DNA of 64,000 nt from Rhodoflexus caldus (lineage in GTDB: Bacteria > Bacteroidota > Bacteroidia > Cytophagales > Thermoflexibacteraceae). Numbering within the stretch: position 1 is the first letter of the stretch; each line of letters starts with the position of its first letter. Of this stretch, positions 15,265 to 24,394 are shown in pieces. The stretch lies in the NCBI RefSeq assembly GCF_021206925.1, contig NZ_JAJPRF010000004.1, positions 186,001 to 250,000 on the forward strand, in the 5' to 3' direction. Position numbers and translations under genes: made by a program. A model generated the notes under the pieces. It ran no database searches. It was not told the origin of the DNA and saw only the letters and a list, made by a program, of their open reading frames with translations.

Positions 15265-15956
15265 GCGTTGTCGGGTTTCATCAGCACAAAGCCCATACCC
15301 GGGCGGGTATGGATGAGTTTGGGTTCAAAGTCTTTGTCCACTTTTTTGCGCAGGTAGTTGATGTACACGTCAATAAAGTTTGTTCCCGTGTCAAAGTGTG
15401 TGTCCCATACTTTTTCGGCAATTTCGGTGCGGGACAGCACGCGCCCCGCATGTTGTAACATGTAGGACAGCAGTTTGAACTCTTTGGGGGTCAGGTTGAT
15501 GGCGATGCCGTTGCGTTCGGCGGTTTTGGTGTTGAGGTTCAGTTTCAGGTCTGCATATTGCAGCGTGTCGCCCTGTGGCGGCAGGGCAACTGTTTGTGCC
15601 CGTTTGAGCAGGGCACGGATGCGCGCCAGCAGTTCGCGCATTTCAAAAGGTTTGACCAAATAATCATCTGCGCCGGCATCAAAGCCTTCCACCTTGTCGT
15701 CGGTAGTACCCAGCGCGGTGAGCATGATAATCGGCAGGTTGGGCTTGCTTTGGCGCAGCGCCTTGCAAAGTTCCAGACCGTCCATTTTGGGCAGCGCCAC
15801 GTCGGTAATCACCAAGTCGTAGGGGTTTTGCAGTGCTAATTTTTTGCCCGTCAGCCCGTCGTAGGCAGCATCGGCAATGAAGCCGTTTTCTGCCAGCCCG
15901 CGCCGCAGCAGTTCCGATACGCGCTCGTCGTCTTCAATAATCAGAATAAAAGCCAT
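15261..15956 (-). CDS. OmpR/PhoB-type response regulator (CusR/CzcR-like)
   Basis: 231 residues. Receiver domain with acidic pair D9/D10, phospho-accepting D52 (VITDVALPKMDG) and K102 (VKPFEMREL), followed by a winged-helix DNA-binding domain (NLTPKEFKLLSYMLQHAGRV, DTGTNFIDVYINYLRKKVD). First gene of the long minus-strand block, it overlaps the kinase gene. By analogy to CusRS and CzcRS it should activate the efflux genes downstream. Only 27 bp separate its ATG from the terminator of the E2 gene, so its promoter must be very close to the start or overlap the terminator stem. Confidence 0.92.
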   Translation of the reverse strand: MAFILIIEDDERVSELLRRGLAENGFIADAAYDGLTGKKLALQNPYDLVITDVALPKMDGLELCKALRQSKPNLPIIMLTALGTTDDKVEGFDAGADDYLVKPFEMRELLARIRALLKRAQTVALPPQGDTLQYADLKLNLNTKTAERNGIAINLTPKEFKLLSYMLQHAGRVLSRTEIAEKVWDTHFDTGTNFIDVYINYLRKKVDKDFEPKLIHTRPGMGFVLMKPDNA

Positions 15957-15983
15957 AACAAACCCTGCATTAACCCATAAAAC

Positions 15984-16016
15984 AAACCCGACGGATTGGG
16001 TACGCCCGTCGGGTTT
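15984..16016 (-). terminator. Terminator after the E2 gene
   Basis: Perfect 11-bp stem (AAACCCGACGG with CCGTCGGGTTT) and an 11-nt loop. On the minus strand it is followed by TTTGTTTT. It lies 42 bp after the stop of the dihydrolipoamide acetyltransferase gene and just before the response regulator gene. Confidence 0.75.
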
Positions 16017-16058
16017 TTAGTTGATTATTTCTTGCGCTGAAACATTTTCAACAGTCGG

Positions 16059-17714
16059 CTAAATCAATATGCGCACGGGGTCTTCCATCAGTTGTACCAA
16101 AGTTTGCAGGAAGGCCGCACCTGTTGCGCCATCTACCACGCGGTGGTCGCAGGCAAGCGTTACTTTCATCACGTTTCCGATGCGGATTTGTCCATCGGCA
16201 ACCACGGGCACTTGGCGGATAGCCCCTACCGACAAGATGCACGAATCGGGCTGATTGATGATAGAGGTAAACTCTTCAATGCCAAACATGCCCAAATTGG
16301 AGATAGAGAAAGTATTGCCTGCCCAGTCAGCGGGTTGCAGTTTTTTGTTTTTGGCTTTGCTGCCTAACTCCTTCACTTCCGCAGAAATTTCGGAAAGGGA
16401 CTTCGTATCGGCAAAACGCACGACAGGCACCAGCAGACCATCTTCTACGGCAACCGCCACGCCTATGTGTATATGGTGATTGACGCGGATTTTATCGCCT
16501 TGCCACGAAGCATTGACCATCGGGTGCTTGCGCAAAGCAACGGCACAAGCCTTGATAATCATATCGTTGAACGAAATTTTGACAGGTGCAACTTCGTTCA
16601 TGCTCTGGCGGGCTGCCATTGCCTTGTCCATGTTGATTTCTACGGTGAGGAAGAAATGCGGTGCAGTGAAAGCACTCTCGCTCAGTCGGCGGGCAATGGT
16701 TTTGCGCATTTGGCTTACAGGCAGTTCCGTAAAGCTCTCTTCGTAGGCCGCCGTACTGCGTTGCGGCATAGCAACGGGTACTGCGCTTTCCTGCTTAGCA
16801 GGTGCGGCAGCAGGCACAAATGTTTCCACATCGCGCTTCACAATGCGTCCGTGTTCGCCCGTGCCTTTGATTTGCGAAATATCCAATCCTTTTTCTTTGG
16901 CCAAACGCTTTGCCAGCGGCGATGCTTTTATTCTGCCGCCTTCGGCAGTGCTTGAACCTGCAACCGATTGCGTGGCAGGGGCAGCGGCTGAGGTCGTTAC
17001 GGGAGCGGCAACAGCAGTTTCCGCAACAGTGGCAGGAGCAGCAGTTTGTGCAACAGGAGCAGACTGCTGGTTCAACAGTGCTTGGTAGTCTGCACCGGCT
17101 TCGCCAATGATGGCGATGATGCCGTCCACGGGCACGGATTTGCCTGCCTCTACACCTATATAAAGAAGTGTGCCGTCTTCGTAACTTTCCAACTCCATCG
17201 TGGCTTTGTCGGTTTCTACCTCTGCCAGAATATCGCCTGATTTTACCTTATCGCCTACCTTTTTGAGCCACGCGGCAATGACACCTTCGGTCATTGTATC
17301 ACTCATTTTCGGCATTCGGATAACGGTAGCGTTCACCTTCACGGCAGGAGCACTCTGCGGCGCGGTAGGGGCAGCAACAGCCACAGGTTCGGCGGCAGGG
17401 GCTGATGTCTGCGCGGCAGCAGTTGCAGAGGCGGAGGCATTGCCCAATTGCGCCAAGACAGCGCTTATGTCTTCGCCGGCCTGACCGATGATAGCAATGA
17501 CACCATCCACAGGTACGGCTTGTTTTTCCTGTATGCCGATGTACAGCAATACGCCGTCGTAGTAGCTTTCCAACTCCATGGTGGCTTTGTCAGTCTCCAC
17601 TTCTGCCAGAATATCACCCGATTTCACCTTATCTCCTACCTTTTTGAGCCATGAGGCAATGACACCTTCGGTCATTGTATCACTCATTTTCGGCATACGA
17701 ATAATCTCAGCCAT
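16059..17714 (-). CDS. pdhC: Pyruvate dehydrogenase E2, dihydrolipoamide acetyltransferase
   Basis: 551 residues. Two lipoyl domains (residues about 1-80 and 130-210), each with the lipoylated lysine in VETDKATMELESY, joined by Ala/Pro-rich linkers; an E1/E3-binding domain (KASPLAKRLAKEKGLDIS seen in parts, GTGEHGRIVKRDVE); and the catalytic core ending with the active-site HRVVDGATGAAFL. It transfers the acetyl group from E1 to CoA in the PDH complex. The form is the mitochondrial-like two-lipoyl E2 common in Bacteroidota. E1 and E3 genes are not adjacent. The two lipoyl domains are nearly identical in protein and DNA, pointing to recent duplication or gene conversion. Confidence 0.95.
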   Translation of the reverse strand: MAEIIRMPKMSDTMTEGVIASWLKKVGDKVKSGDILAEVETDKATMELESYYDGVLLYIGIQEKQAVPVDGVIAIIGQAGEDISAVLAQLGNASASATAAAQTSAPAAEPVAVAAPTAPQSAPAVKVNATVIRMPKMSDTMTEGVIAAWLKKVGDKVKSGDILAEVETDKATMELESYEDGTLLYIGVEAGKSVPVDGIIAIIGEAGADYQALLNQQSAPVAQTAAPATVAETAVAAPVTTSAAAPATQSVAGSSTAEGGRIKASPLAKRLAKEKGLDISQIKGTGEHGRIVKRDVETFVPAAAPAKQESAVPVAMPQRSTAAYEESFTELPVSQMRKTIARRLSESAFTAPHFFLTVEINMDKAMAARQSMNEVAPVKISFNDMIIKACAVALRKHPMVNASWQGDKIRVNHHIHIGVAVAVEDGLLVPVVRFADTKSLSEISAEVKELGSKAKNKKLQPADWAGNTFSISNLGMFGIEEFTSIINQPDSCILSVGAIRQVPVVADGQIRIGNVMKVTLACDHRVVDGATGAAFLQTLVQLMEDPVRILI

Positions 17715-17769
17715 ACGCTATCAGTGCTTTGTATAGTTCTTTGATGGAATGCTTTTTTCAGAAAGAGTC

Positions 17770-17777
17770 CAAAAATA
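17770..17777 (-). promoter_or_regulatory. Probable -7 element of the E2 gene
   Basis: TATTTTTG on the minus strand with TTTC 19 bp upstream (one base off the -33 TTTG). Predicted start of transcription near 17763 and a leader of about 50 nt. Confidence 0.45.
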
Positions 17778-17811
17778 CGGCATTGCAGGCAAACAGGAAA
17801 CGGATAAGGGA

Positions 17812-17860
17812 AAAATTGCGGATTTCGGATGATTACATCCAAAATCCGCCCTCTGCCATC
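17812..17860. repeat. Short heptamer-repeat remnant H6
   Basis: AATTGCGGATTTCGGATG followed by an inverse arm CATCCAAAATCCGCC. Same unit type as H1-H5. It lies in the gap between the M20 hydrolase stop and the E2 start. Confidence 0.5.
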
Positions 17861-17871
17861 TGCACTGCTTT

Positions 17872-19335
17872 TTACAGTCCCTTGCGGTAGTCTAACGGCG
17901 GTTTAATGTCGCCAATCATTGCTTTGTATTCAAAATTGGCACCGCGGCGGTTCTGCATTTCGGTTTTGGCTTTTTCTACCAGTGCAGGGTTGTTGAGCAA
18001 ATCCAAACCGGTGGCGGCAATTGTTTTAGCCGCATTTAACATGCCTTTCATGCCTATGCCCATGCCGTCGGCGGCTGTGGCCTGCCAAGTGTGTGCTGCC
18101 GTTCCGGGCACCCATGTAGCCGTAGAAAGCCCTGTGGTAGGCACTAACCAACTGATATCACCCACATCGGTAGAGGCAGGGAAAAACGATTGCTTGAAAG
18201 GCTGAATTTCTTCGGCTACTTTAAGCGGCGGCAAATTTTTGCCCATGGTTTGGCGCAACTGCTCGGCAAAGGAAAGTTCGGCAGCATTGTATTTAACTCC
18301 GCCTACTTTGCTCAGATTGCCGTGCATAACAGAGGCAAGCGTTTCGTTCGGCAGCAGCCCCATGTGCGCCGCATTGATTTCATATTTTACGGTAGTTCCT
18401 GTACCCATTGCCGCACCTTCCGCTGCTTTTACAATGCGCTCCCACAGTTCCATGGTGGCGTTGTGGTCGGGCAGGCGCACAACGTACTCTGCCTCTGCAT
18501 AGTCGGGAACAACGTTGGCAGCTACACCACCGTTTTTGATGACGTAGTGAATGCGCGCTTCCTGCGGCACGTGCTCGCGCATCAGATTGACCATGTAGTT
18601 CATTGCTTCCAGCCCGTCTAAGGCAGAGCGACCGCGGTCGGGACTGCCCGCGGCATGGGCGGTCTGTCCATAGAATCGGAACGTACCGCTTACCATCGCC
18701 AAACAACTCTCCGCATTGGCCGCATTGGTAGCACCGGGATGCCAATGCAATACAATGTCCACTCCTTTAAAATAGCCTTCACGTGCCATGAAAACCTTGC
18801 CTGCGCCGCCTTCTTCGGCAGGTGTGCCGTAGAGTTTCACTGTTCCGGCCTGTCCTGTTTTGAGCAAATGGTCTTTCAGGGCAATGGCAGCCGCAACCGA
18901 TGCCGTTCCGAACAGGTTATGGCCGCAACCGTGCCCGCTGCCGCCTTCCAGCAAGGGTTTGCGATAAGGCACTGTGTCCTGCGAAAGGCTGGGCAGTGCG
19001 TCAAATTCCGCCAAAATACCGATGACAGGGCCTCCCGAGCCGTAAGTTGCCACAAATGCGGTAGGCAAACCTGCTACGCCGCTTTCTACTTTAAATCCCG
19101 CTTCGCTTAATTTGCTTTGCAACAGGGCGGCACTCTTTTGTTCCTGATAGCCCAGTTCGGCAAACGACCAAATCTCGCGTGCCACTTGCGAGTATTCAGG
19201 AAATTTTTTGTCTAACTGATTCCAAATGGCAATTTTGTCTTGGTCTTTGGAACTCATGGCTTTTCTGTCCTGCGCAAATGCAAACGGCAAGCCGTACAGC
19301 AGGCACAGCGTAATTGCGGTAATGATTTTTCTCAT
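17872..19335 (-). CDS. Exported M20 family amidohydrolase (AbgB-like)
   Basis: 487 residues with a signal peptide ending AFAQ at about residue 22. Metal-site motifs of the M20D group are visible: GSGHGCGHNLFG around residue 133, then TPAEEGGAGKVFM with the general-base Glu, and HWHPGATN. Closest named relative by pattern is the aminobenzoyl-glutamate/indole-acetyl hydrolase group (AbgB). It cleaves an amide bond of an acylated amino acid or dipeptide; the natural substrate is unknown. The signal peptide is unusual for AbgB itself but common for Bacteroidota members. An inverted repeat overlaps its promoter region. Confidence 0.82.
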   Translation of the reverse strand: MRKIITAITLCLLYGLPFAFAQDRKAMSSKDQDKIAIWNQLDKKFPEYSQVAREIWSFAELGYQEQKSAALLQSKLSEAGFKVESGVAGLPTAFVATYGSGGPVIGILAEFDALPSLSQDTVPYRKPLLEGGSGHGCGHNLFGTASVAAAIALKDHLLKTGQAGTVKLYGTPAEEGGAGKVFMAREGYFKGVDIVLHWHPGATNAANAESCLAMVSGTFRFYGQTAHAAGSPDRGRSALDGLEAMNYMVNLMREHVPQEARIHYVIKNGGVAANVVPDYAEAEYVVRLPDHNATMELWERIVKAAEGAAMGTGTTVKYEINAAHMGLLPNETLASVMHGNLSKVGGVKYNAAELSFAEQLRQTMGKNLPPLKVAEEIQPFKQSFFPASTDVGDISWLVPTTGLSTATWVPGTAAHTWQATAADGMGIGMKGMLNAAKTIAATGLDLLNNPALVEKAKTEMQNRRGANFEYKAMIGDIKPPLDYRKGL

Positions 19336-19346
19336 CGTGATACTGT

Positions 19347-19372
19347 CTAAATTGGTGTTTGACCAAATTTAG
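19347..19372 (-). promoter_or_regulatory. Inverted repeat over the promoter of the M20 hydrolase gene
   Basis: CTAAATTGGT and ACCAAATTTAG face each other across GTTTG, 12 bp upstream of the ATG. The right arm contains TAAATTTG on the minus strand, a match to the -7 element. A bound repressor would block transcription. No regulator gene is adjacent. Confidence 0.45.
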
Positions 19373-19480
19373 CGAAATTCGCTGCATAACGTCTGTTGCC
19401 GTTGAATTTTTACCGCAGAGAGCGCTGCCTTTGAGTTTTTACCACAAAGATTTAATTACTTGCCAAACCCCTCAAAACCG

Positions 19481-20455
19481 ATGCATACACCCGATAAAAC
19501 GACAATAGAAGCTGCCGTAGCGCGTATCAAGCCCTATATTCATCAAACACCTGTGCTCACCAGCCACTCGCTGAATGAGTTGGCCGGTGCAGAGTTGTTT
19601 TTCAAATGTGAAAATTTTCAGCGCACGGGGTCTTTCAAAATGCGCGGGGCTACAAACGCCGTTTTTTCGCTTTCCGATGAGGCAGCGGCGAAGGGAGTCG
19701 CTACGCACTCTTCGGGCAACCATGCACAAGCATTGGCAAAAGCTGCCCAACTGCGGGGTATTCCTGCCTACGTAGTGATGCCTTCCAATGCGCCTAAGTC
19801 AAAAATAGAAGGAACGAAAGCAGCAGGCGGACAAATCATTTTCTGCGAACCGACCTTGCAGGCACGCGAAGACACGCTCGCACAGGTAGTTGCGGAAACG
19901 GGTGCAGCGTTCATTCCGCCCTACAACGATTACCGCACCATTGCAGGGCAGGCAAGCTGTGCCTACGAGTTGTTGCAGCAGGCAGAAAACTTAGATTACA
20001 TAATCGCCCCTTGCGGCGGCGGCGGACTTTTGAGCGGCACGGCACTTTCGGCACATTATTTTGCGCCGCAAACAGTAGTGCTGGGTGCAGAACCCCACAA
20101 CGCCGACGATGCGTACCGCTCGTTTCATGCGGGGCATATCATCCCTTCGGTCAATCCCAACACGATTGCCGACGGCTTACGCACTTCGTTGGGTGATAAA
20201 ACTTTTGGCATCATTCGCGAACATGTGGCAGATATTTTAATCGCCGATGAAGAATGGATTGTCAAAGCCATGCGCTTGGTGTGGGAACGGCTCAAAATCG
20301 TAATTGAGCCTTCGTGTGCGCTGCCGCTGGCCGTATTGCTGCAAAACCGCCCCCAAGCCCTGCAAGGTAAACGCATCGGGCTGATTCTCACCGGCGGCAA
20401 TGTGGACTTGGACGTGTTTTTTGCGCAGTATGAGCACATTGTCGGCCACGCATAA
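19481..20455 (+). CDS. PLP-dependent threonine/serine dehydratase or serine racemase-like enzyme
   Basis: 324 residues from ATG 19481 (MHTPDKTT); a TTG seven codons upstream is less likely. Fold type II PLP enzyme: Schiff-base lysine in TGSFKMRGA (about residue 53), phosphate-contact loop SSGNHAQALA, and the Gly-rich PLP phosphate cradle CGGGGLLSGTAL. It lacks the C-terminal ACT domain of biosynthetic IlvA, so it is the short catabolic/racemase type, acting on L-threonine or serine to yield the 2-oxo acid and ammonia, or racemising serine. It is divergent from the M20 hydrolase and alone in its unit. Confidence 0.85.
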   Translation: MHTPDKTTIEAAVARIKPYIHQTPVLTSHSLNELAGAELFFKCENFQRTGSFKMRGATNAVFSLSDEAAAKGVATHSSGNHAQALAKAAQLRGIPAYVVMPSNAPKSKIEGTKAAGGQIIFCEPTLQAREDTLAQVVAETGAAFIPPYNDYRTIAGQASCAYELLQQAENLDYIIAPCGGGGLLSGTALSAHYFAPQTVVLGAEPHNADDAYRSFHAGHIIPSVNPNTIADGLRTSLGDKTFGIIREHVADILIADEEWIVKAMRLVWERLKIVIEPSCALPLAVLLQNRPQALQGKRIGLILTGGNVDLDVFFAQYEHIVGHA

Positions 20456-20562
20456 CGCACCTGCCTTACTTGTTTTTGCAAAGAGTCTCGGCCGACAGAT
20501 GCAGTTGAGCAGACAGAACATTCTTATCTTGAATATAGAAGGCGCGCAGTATTTGCATATAT

Positions 20563-20599
20563 TTAAGCCTGTCGGGGCTTGGATACCCAACAGGCTTAA
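20563..20599 (+). terminator. Possible terminator hairpin between the dehydratase and clpX
   Basis: TTAAGCCTGT pairs with ACAGGCTTAA (10 bp) around a 17-nt loop that can form a small inner stem. No clear T run follows (AATTGATTTT), so termination may be weak. It lies between convergent genes. Confidence 0.4.
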
Positions 20600-20693
20600 C
20601 AATTGATTTTCAGTAATTTATAAAAAACACCTGCGATTTCATTCGTCCAACAGCAAAAGAGAAGGCGGTAAACTGTGCAATAAATTATCCGCC

Positions 20694-21938
20694 TTATGCC
20701 GCCTCAGAAGAGTGCGCATCTTTGCCGCGCAGGGCATATACCTTTTCTATCTGGCGGCGGGCATATTCACCATCCACAATAAACTCTTTGACACCGGCCG
20801 AAGGCAGCTCATACATGGCTTCCAGCATCATGCTTTCGCAAATGGCGCGGAGGCCGCGAGCGCCTAATTTGAGCGCATCGGCGCGTTCTACAATCGCATC
20901 CAATGCCTCATCGGTAAAGTGCAACTTGATTTTTTCCATCTCAAACAGCTTTTTGTACTGTTTGGTAATGGCATTTTTCGGCTCGGTCAGAATCAGGCGG
21001 AGGGCGGTGGCATCTAATGGCTGCAAAGTGGCAATAATCGGCAGGCGGCCAATCAGTTCGGGTATCAGTCCGAAACTGCGCAGGTCTTGCGCACTGAGGT
21101 GCTCCAACAGGTCATAGTTGGCCTGCCCCGATTTCAGCCCGAAAGACTGACTGCCAAAACCAATCGGGCGCGTTTCTAATCTGTTGGCGATTTTCTTGTC
21201 AATTCCTTCAAAAGCTCCGCCGCAAATAAACAGGATATTTTCCGTGTTGATTTGTACCAACTTGGCATCCGGATGTTTTCTGCCGCCTTGCGGAGGTACA
21301 TTTACCACTGTTCCTTCCAGCATTTTGAGCAATGCCTGCTGTACGCCTTCGCCGCTTACGTCGCGAGTGATGGAAGGATTATCACCTTTGCGGGCAATTT
21401 TGTCAATTTCATCAATATAAACAATGCCGCGTTCTGCTGCGTCCACGTCGTAGTTGGCGGCTTGCAAGAGGCGCGTCAAGATGGTTTCCACATCTTCGCC
21501 CACATAGCCCGCTTCGGTTACGGAGGTAGCATCGGCAATGGCAAAAGGCACTTGCAGTAGTTTTGCCAATGTTCTGGCAATCAAGGTTTTACCCGTACCT
21601 GTTTCACCAACCAACAGCACATTTGACTTTTCAATGCTCACATCGTCATCCTTGGATTTTTGTATCAGGCGCTTGTAATGATTGTAAACGGCTACCGAAA
21701 TCACTTTTTTGGCTTTATCCTGACCGATAATGTATTGGTCGAGATAGCGCTTCATTTCTGTGGGCTTTACTAATTGCAGATTAGGGCGCGTTTTCTTTCG
21801 GGGCTGCATTTCTTGCTGCCACAGGTCATGCGCCTGCACAATACAGGTGTCGCAAATGTGGGCATCAATGCCCGATACCATCAGAGAAACCTGTGTTTTT
21901 CCTGCGCCGCAAAATGAACAAGTGATATTGGTTGCCAT
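20694..21938 (-). CDS. clpX: ATP-dependent Clp protease ATPase subunit ClpX
   Basis: 414 residues. N-terminal zinc-binding domain with C7/C10 and C29/C32, Walker A GETGTGKT (111-118), Walker B and sensor ([10 protein letters not shown]), the RKH-type pore region ([22 protein letters not shown]) and the IGF-type ClpP-docking loop (RPIGFGSQS). ClpX unfolds substrates and feeds them to ClpP. clpP is not next to it. It is divergent from the B12 locus; a TAATTTGG element on the minus strand around 21990 may be its -7. Confidence 0.97.
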   Translation of the reverse strand: MATNITCSFCGAGKTQVSLMVSGIDAHICDTCIVQAHDLWQQEMQPRKKTRPNLQLVKPTEMKRYLDQYIIGQDKAKKVISVAVYNHYKRLIQKSKDDDVSIEKSNVLLVGETGTGKTLIARTLAKLLQVPFAIADATSVTEAGYVGEDVETILTRLLQAANYDVDAAERGIVYIDEIDKIARKGDNPSITRDVSGEGVQQALLKMLEGTVVNVPPQGGRKHPDAKLVQINTENILFICGGAFEGIDKKIANRLETRPIGFGSQSFGLKSGQANYDLLEHLSAQDLRSFGLIPELIGRLPIIATLQPLDATALRLILTEPKNAITKQYKKLFEMEKIKLHFTDEALDAIVERADALKLGARGLRAICESMMLEAMYELPSAGVKEFIVDGEYARRQIEKVYALRGKDAHSSEAA

Positions 21939-22035
21939 CGGTCAGTTGGTTTTTCGGGGGATTCTACCTATTTAACGATTGAACAGCCAAATTAGTCCGT
22001 AAAATCCGAACTTGCCAAAAGTTTTTTTCTTTTCC

Positions 22036-22065
22036 CTTGTTATCCTGCAAATTTTGCTACATTTG
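22036..22065 (+). promoter_or_regulatory. Promoter of the cobalamin-riboswitch transcript
   Basis: TACATTTG at 22058-22065 matches TAnnTTTG; CTTG 18 bp upstream serves as a weak -33. Transcription would start near 22072, at the 5-prime edge of the riboswitch. Confidence 0.6.
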
Positions 22066-22071
22066 CACCGA

Positions 22072-22250
22072 TGTTAGGGTGCCGTGCAATACAGGCTGTT
22101 GCATGGCTTAAAAGGGAATCCGGTGAAAGACCGGAGCTGTCCCCGCAACTGTAAGCTCATTTACAAAGCCGCTAATCAACCCTCGTGCCACTGAAACCTG
22201 CGGGTTTTGGGAAGGCGATTAGCGGTGAGCAAGCCAGGAGACCTGCCCCC
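22072..22250 (+). promoter_or_regulatory. Cobalamin riboswitch
   Basis: All conserved boxes of the B12 aptamer are seen in order: AAAAGGGAATCCGGTGAAAG at about 22110, CCGGAGCTGTCCCCGCAACT with GTAAGC, the GCCACTG block, GGGAAGGC, and the closing GCCAGGAGACCTGCC near 22233-22247. The expression platform is the about 120 nt between the aptamer and the btuB start at 22371. B12 binding should lower btuB expression. Confidence 0.95.
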
Positions 22251-22370
22251 ATCACAAATTCAAGGCTTTCGGGTGAAAGGCTAAGGATACTTCGGAAAAT
22301 TTCCGCAAGGTCGTTTGTTTTTTACTGTATGGCTTTGGGTTGAATTGTTAAAAATTCAAACCTGAATGCG

Positions 22371-24284
22371 ATGTTTTTTTGTATAAAAAAGGCTGTTTTA
22401 TCGGCAGCCCTGATGGCTTGTATTTACACTTTGCCAGAATCGTGGGCGCAAAAAGCCGATTCGGTGCGTACTCTGCACGAGGTAACGGTGCGCGGCATTC
22501 CGGAAAGCAAGTTTGCCGTAGGGGCTGCTGTTTGGCAACCCGACAGCGCAATAGTATCGCGGTTGGCAAGTGCCTCCCTCAGCGATTTGCTCATGCGGCA
22601 GTCGGCTGTTTACATGCGCGAATACGGTGGCGGCATGATGGGAACGATTTCCATGCGCGGCACAGGGCCTTCGCAAACGGCATTGCTCTGGAACGGCATC
22701 AACCTCAATCACCCGTCTTTGGGGCTGATTGATTTCAGCATCATCCCTCTGGCTGCCGGCAGTCGGTTGCTGGTACAGCCCGGCAGCGGCTCATCACTCT
22801 ACGGCAGCGATGCCCTTGGCGGTACAGTGCACATCCGCACCGACAGCGAATGGCAAGAAGGCTTTCAGGCAAACCTGCAACAAGAGTTCGGCAGTTTCGG
22901 GCGCTATTTTACACGCTTGCAGGCAGGCGGCGGCAGCGAAAAATGGCAAGCACAAACGGGTTTCTACCGTTTGCAGCAGCAGAATGATTTCCCTTTCCGC
23001 AATGTTGCCAAGGCAGGCGTGCCCACCGAAAGGCAGCAAAACGCCGCCGTTCACTATTGGGGACTTACGCCTGAAATTTACTTCCGACCCGACAACCGAC
23101 GGCAACTGTCGCTCAAAACGTGGTACCATGACCACTTTCGGCAGGTGCAGCCGACGATGGCAGCACAGGAAGTCCGCGATGAGCAGCAAGATGCAAACCT
23201 GCGGCTCATGGCTGACTATGAACAACTGACAGGCACTCATGGTGTTTTTCGTGCAAAAACAGCTTTTATTTTTGATGAAATTATTTTCAATGGCGACCGC
23301 TCAGCTACTTGGCGCTATTGGACACAAGCCCGCCACGAGCAAAACTGGAACAACCGCCTGACTACCGAAATCGGCGGCAATGTGCAACATACAAGAGCAG
23401 ATGTGCGGGCATATCGGGGGGATATTACGGAGCTACGCACCGACTGGTTCGCCCTTTCGCGCCTGCAAATCCATCCGAACGTGCTGCTTTCGGCAACCAT
23501 TCGGCAAACAATTGTCCCCGGTTTCAGTGCACCGATTGCTCCTGCCTTGGGCAGCCAATGGCAGCGTAAAATTACTGACAGTCAATTGCTTACATGGAAG
23601 TTGCAAGCCTCCAAAGGCTATCGCGTACCCACGCTGAACGACCGATTCTGGCAGCCCGGCGGCAACCCTGATATTCGCCCCGAACGCAGCTACAACGCGG
23701 AAACTTCGCTGGGATGGCAACTGCACAAAGGCAGCAATCGCCTGCAAATCAATTCCACTGCATTCCGCATGTGGGTGCAAGACTGGATTTTGTGGCTGCC
23801 GCGCGGCAGTTTCTGGTCGCCTGAAAATGCACGGGAAGTACGTGTAACGGGCTTGGAAATCAACGGATTATATCGTCGCCTTATCACAGGTGGCTATTGG
23901 GAACTTCGCGGGCATTATGCACTCAACCAGTCGTTGAACTTGCAGCCGCTCAGCGACAACGACCGTTCGGCAGGCAAGCAATTGCCCTATACGCCGCTTC
24001 ATCGTGCACAGGCTTCATCGGCAATTGTTTGGAAAGGTTGGCTGCTGCAAGCCGATGCTAACTACACGGGCACACGCTACCCAACAGCCGATAATGAAAC
24101 TTCACTCAAACCCTTTTGGATAAGCAACTTATTGGTTTCCAAAGATTTGCAAATAAAAAAAATTCAGGCTCAGGCACTGCTGCGGGTAAACAACCTGCTC
24201 AATGCCGACTATCAGAATTTTCAGTTGCGCGCCATGCCCGGCAGGCACTTTCAGGCCGGTATAACCATTGGCAGCGTCAGGTAG
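22371..24284 (+). CDS. btuB: TonB-dependent vitamin B12 receptor BtuB
   Basis: 637 residues. Signal peptide ending SWAQ at about residue 26, a TonB-box-like DSVRTLHEVTV, plug domain (MRQSAVYMREYGGGMMGTIS in parts, MRGTGPSQTALLWNGIN, GSSLYGSDALGGTV) and a 22-strand barrel. There is no N-terminal CarboxypepD-like extension, so it is not a SusC. The cobalamin riboswitch directly upstream makes B12 or another corrinoid the substrate. The surface-lipoprotein candidate at 25208 may work with it. A strong hairpin follows 24 bp after the stop. Confidence 0.92.
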   Translation: MFFCIKKAVLSAALMACIYTLPESWAQKADSVRTLHEVTVRGIPESKFAVGAAVWQPDSAIVSRLASASLSDLLMRQSAVYMREYGGGMMGTISMRGTGPSQTALLWNGINLNHPSLGLIDFSIIPLAAGSRLLVQPGSGSSLYGSDALGGTVHIRTDSEWQEGFQANLQQEFGSFGRYFTRLQAGGGSEKWQAQTGFYRLQQQNDFPFRNVAKAGVPTERQQNAAVHYWGLTPEIYFRPDNRRQLSLKTWYHDHFRQVQPTMAAQEVRDEQQDANLRLMADYEQLTGTHGVFRAKTAFIFDEIIFNGDRSATWRYWTQARHEQNWNNRLTTEIGGNVQHTRADVRAYRGDITELRTDWFALSRLQIHPNVLLSATIRQTIVPGFSAPIAPALGSQWQRKITDSQLLTWKLQASKGYRVPTLNDRFWQPGGNPDIRPERSYNAETSLGWQLHKGSNRLQINSTAFRMWVQDWILWLPRGSFWSPENAREVRVTGLEINGLYRRLITGGYWELRGHYALNQSLNLQPLSDNDRSAGKQLPYTPLHRAQASSAIVWKGWLLQADANYTGTRYPTADNETSLKPFWISNLLVSKDLQIKKIQAQALLRVNNLLNADYQNFQLRAMPGRHFQAGITIGSVR

Positions 24285-24307
24285 CGCACTTTAAACCCGA
24301 CAGTTCT

Positions 24308-24342
24308 CAGACCTGACAGGTTTTGAAAACCTGTCAGGTCTG
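24308..24342. repeat. 17-bp perfect hairpin after btuB
   Basis: CAGACCTGACAGGTTTT and its complement meet around a single G. Very stable as RNA, but no T run follows. The ACCTGACAGG / CCTGTCAGG sequence recurs in R4-type repeats (37259, 46757, 56181) and at about 44772. It may weaken read-through from btuB into the next genes or be a repeat that landed there. Confidence 0.6.
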
Positions 24343-24394
24343 AATAGGCCAAGTAACCATAACATTAAAGGCAATAGCAAACCCATGCAACGCC

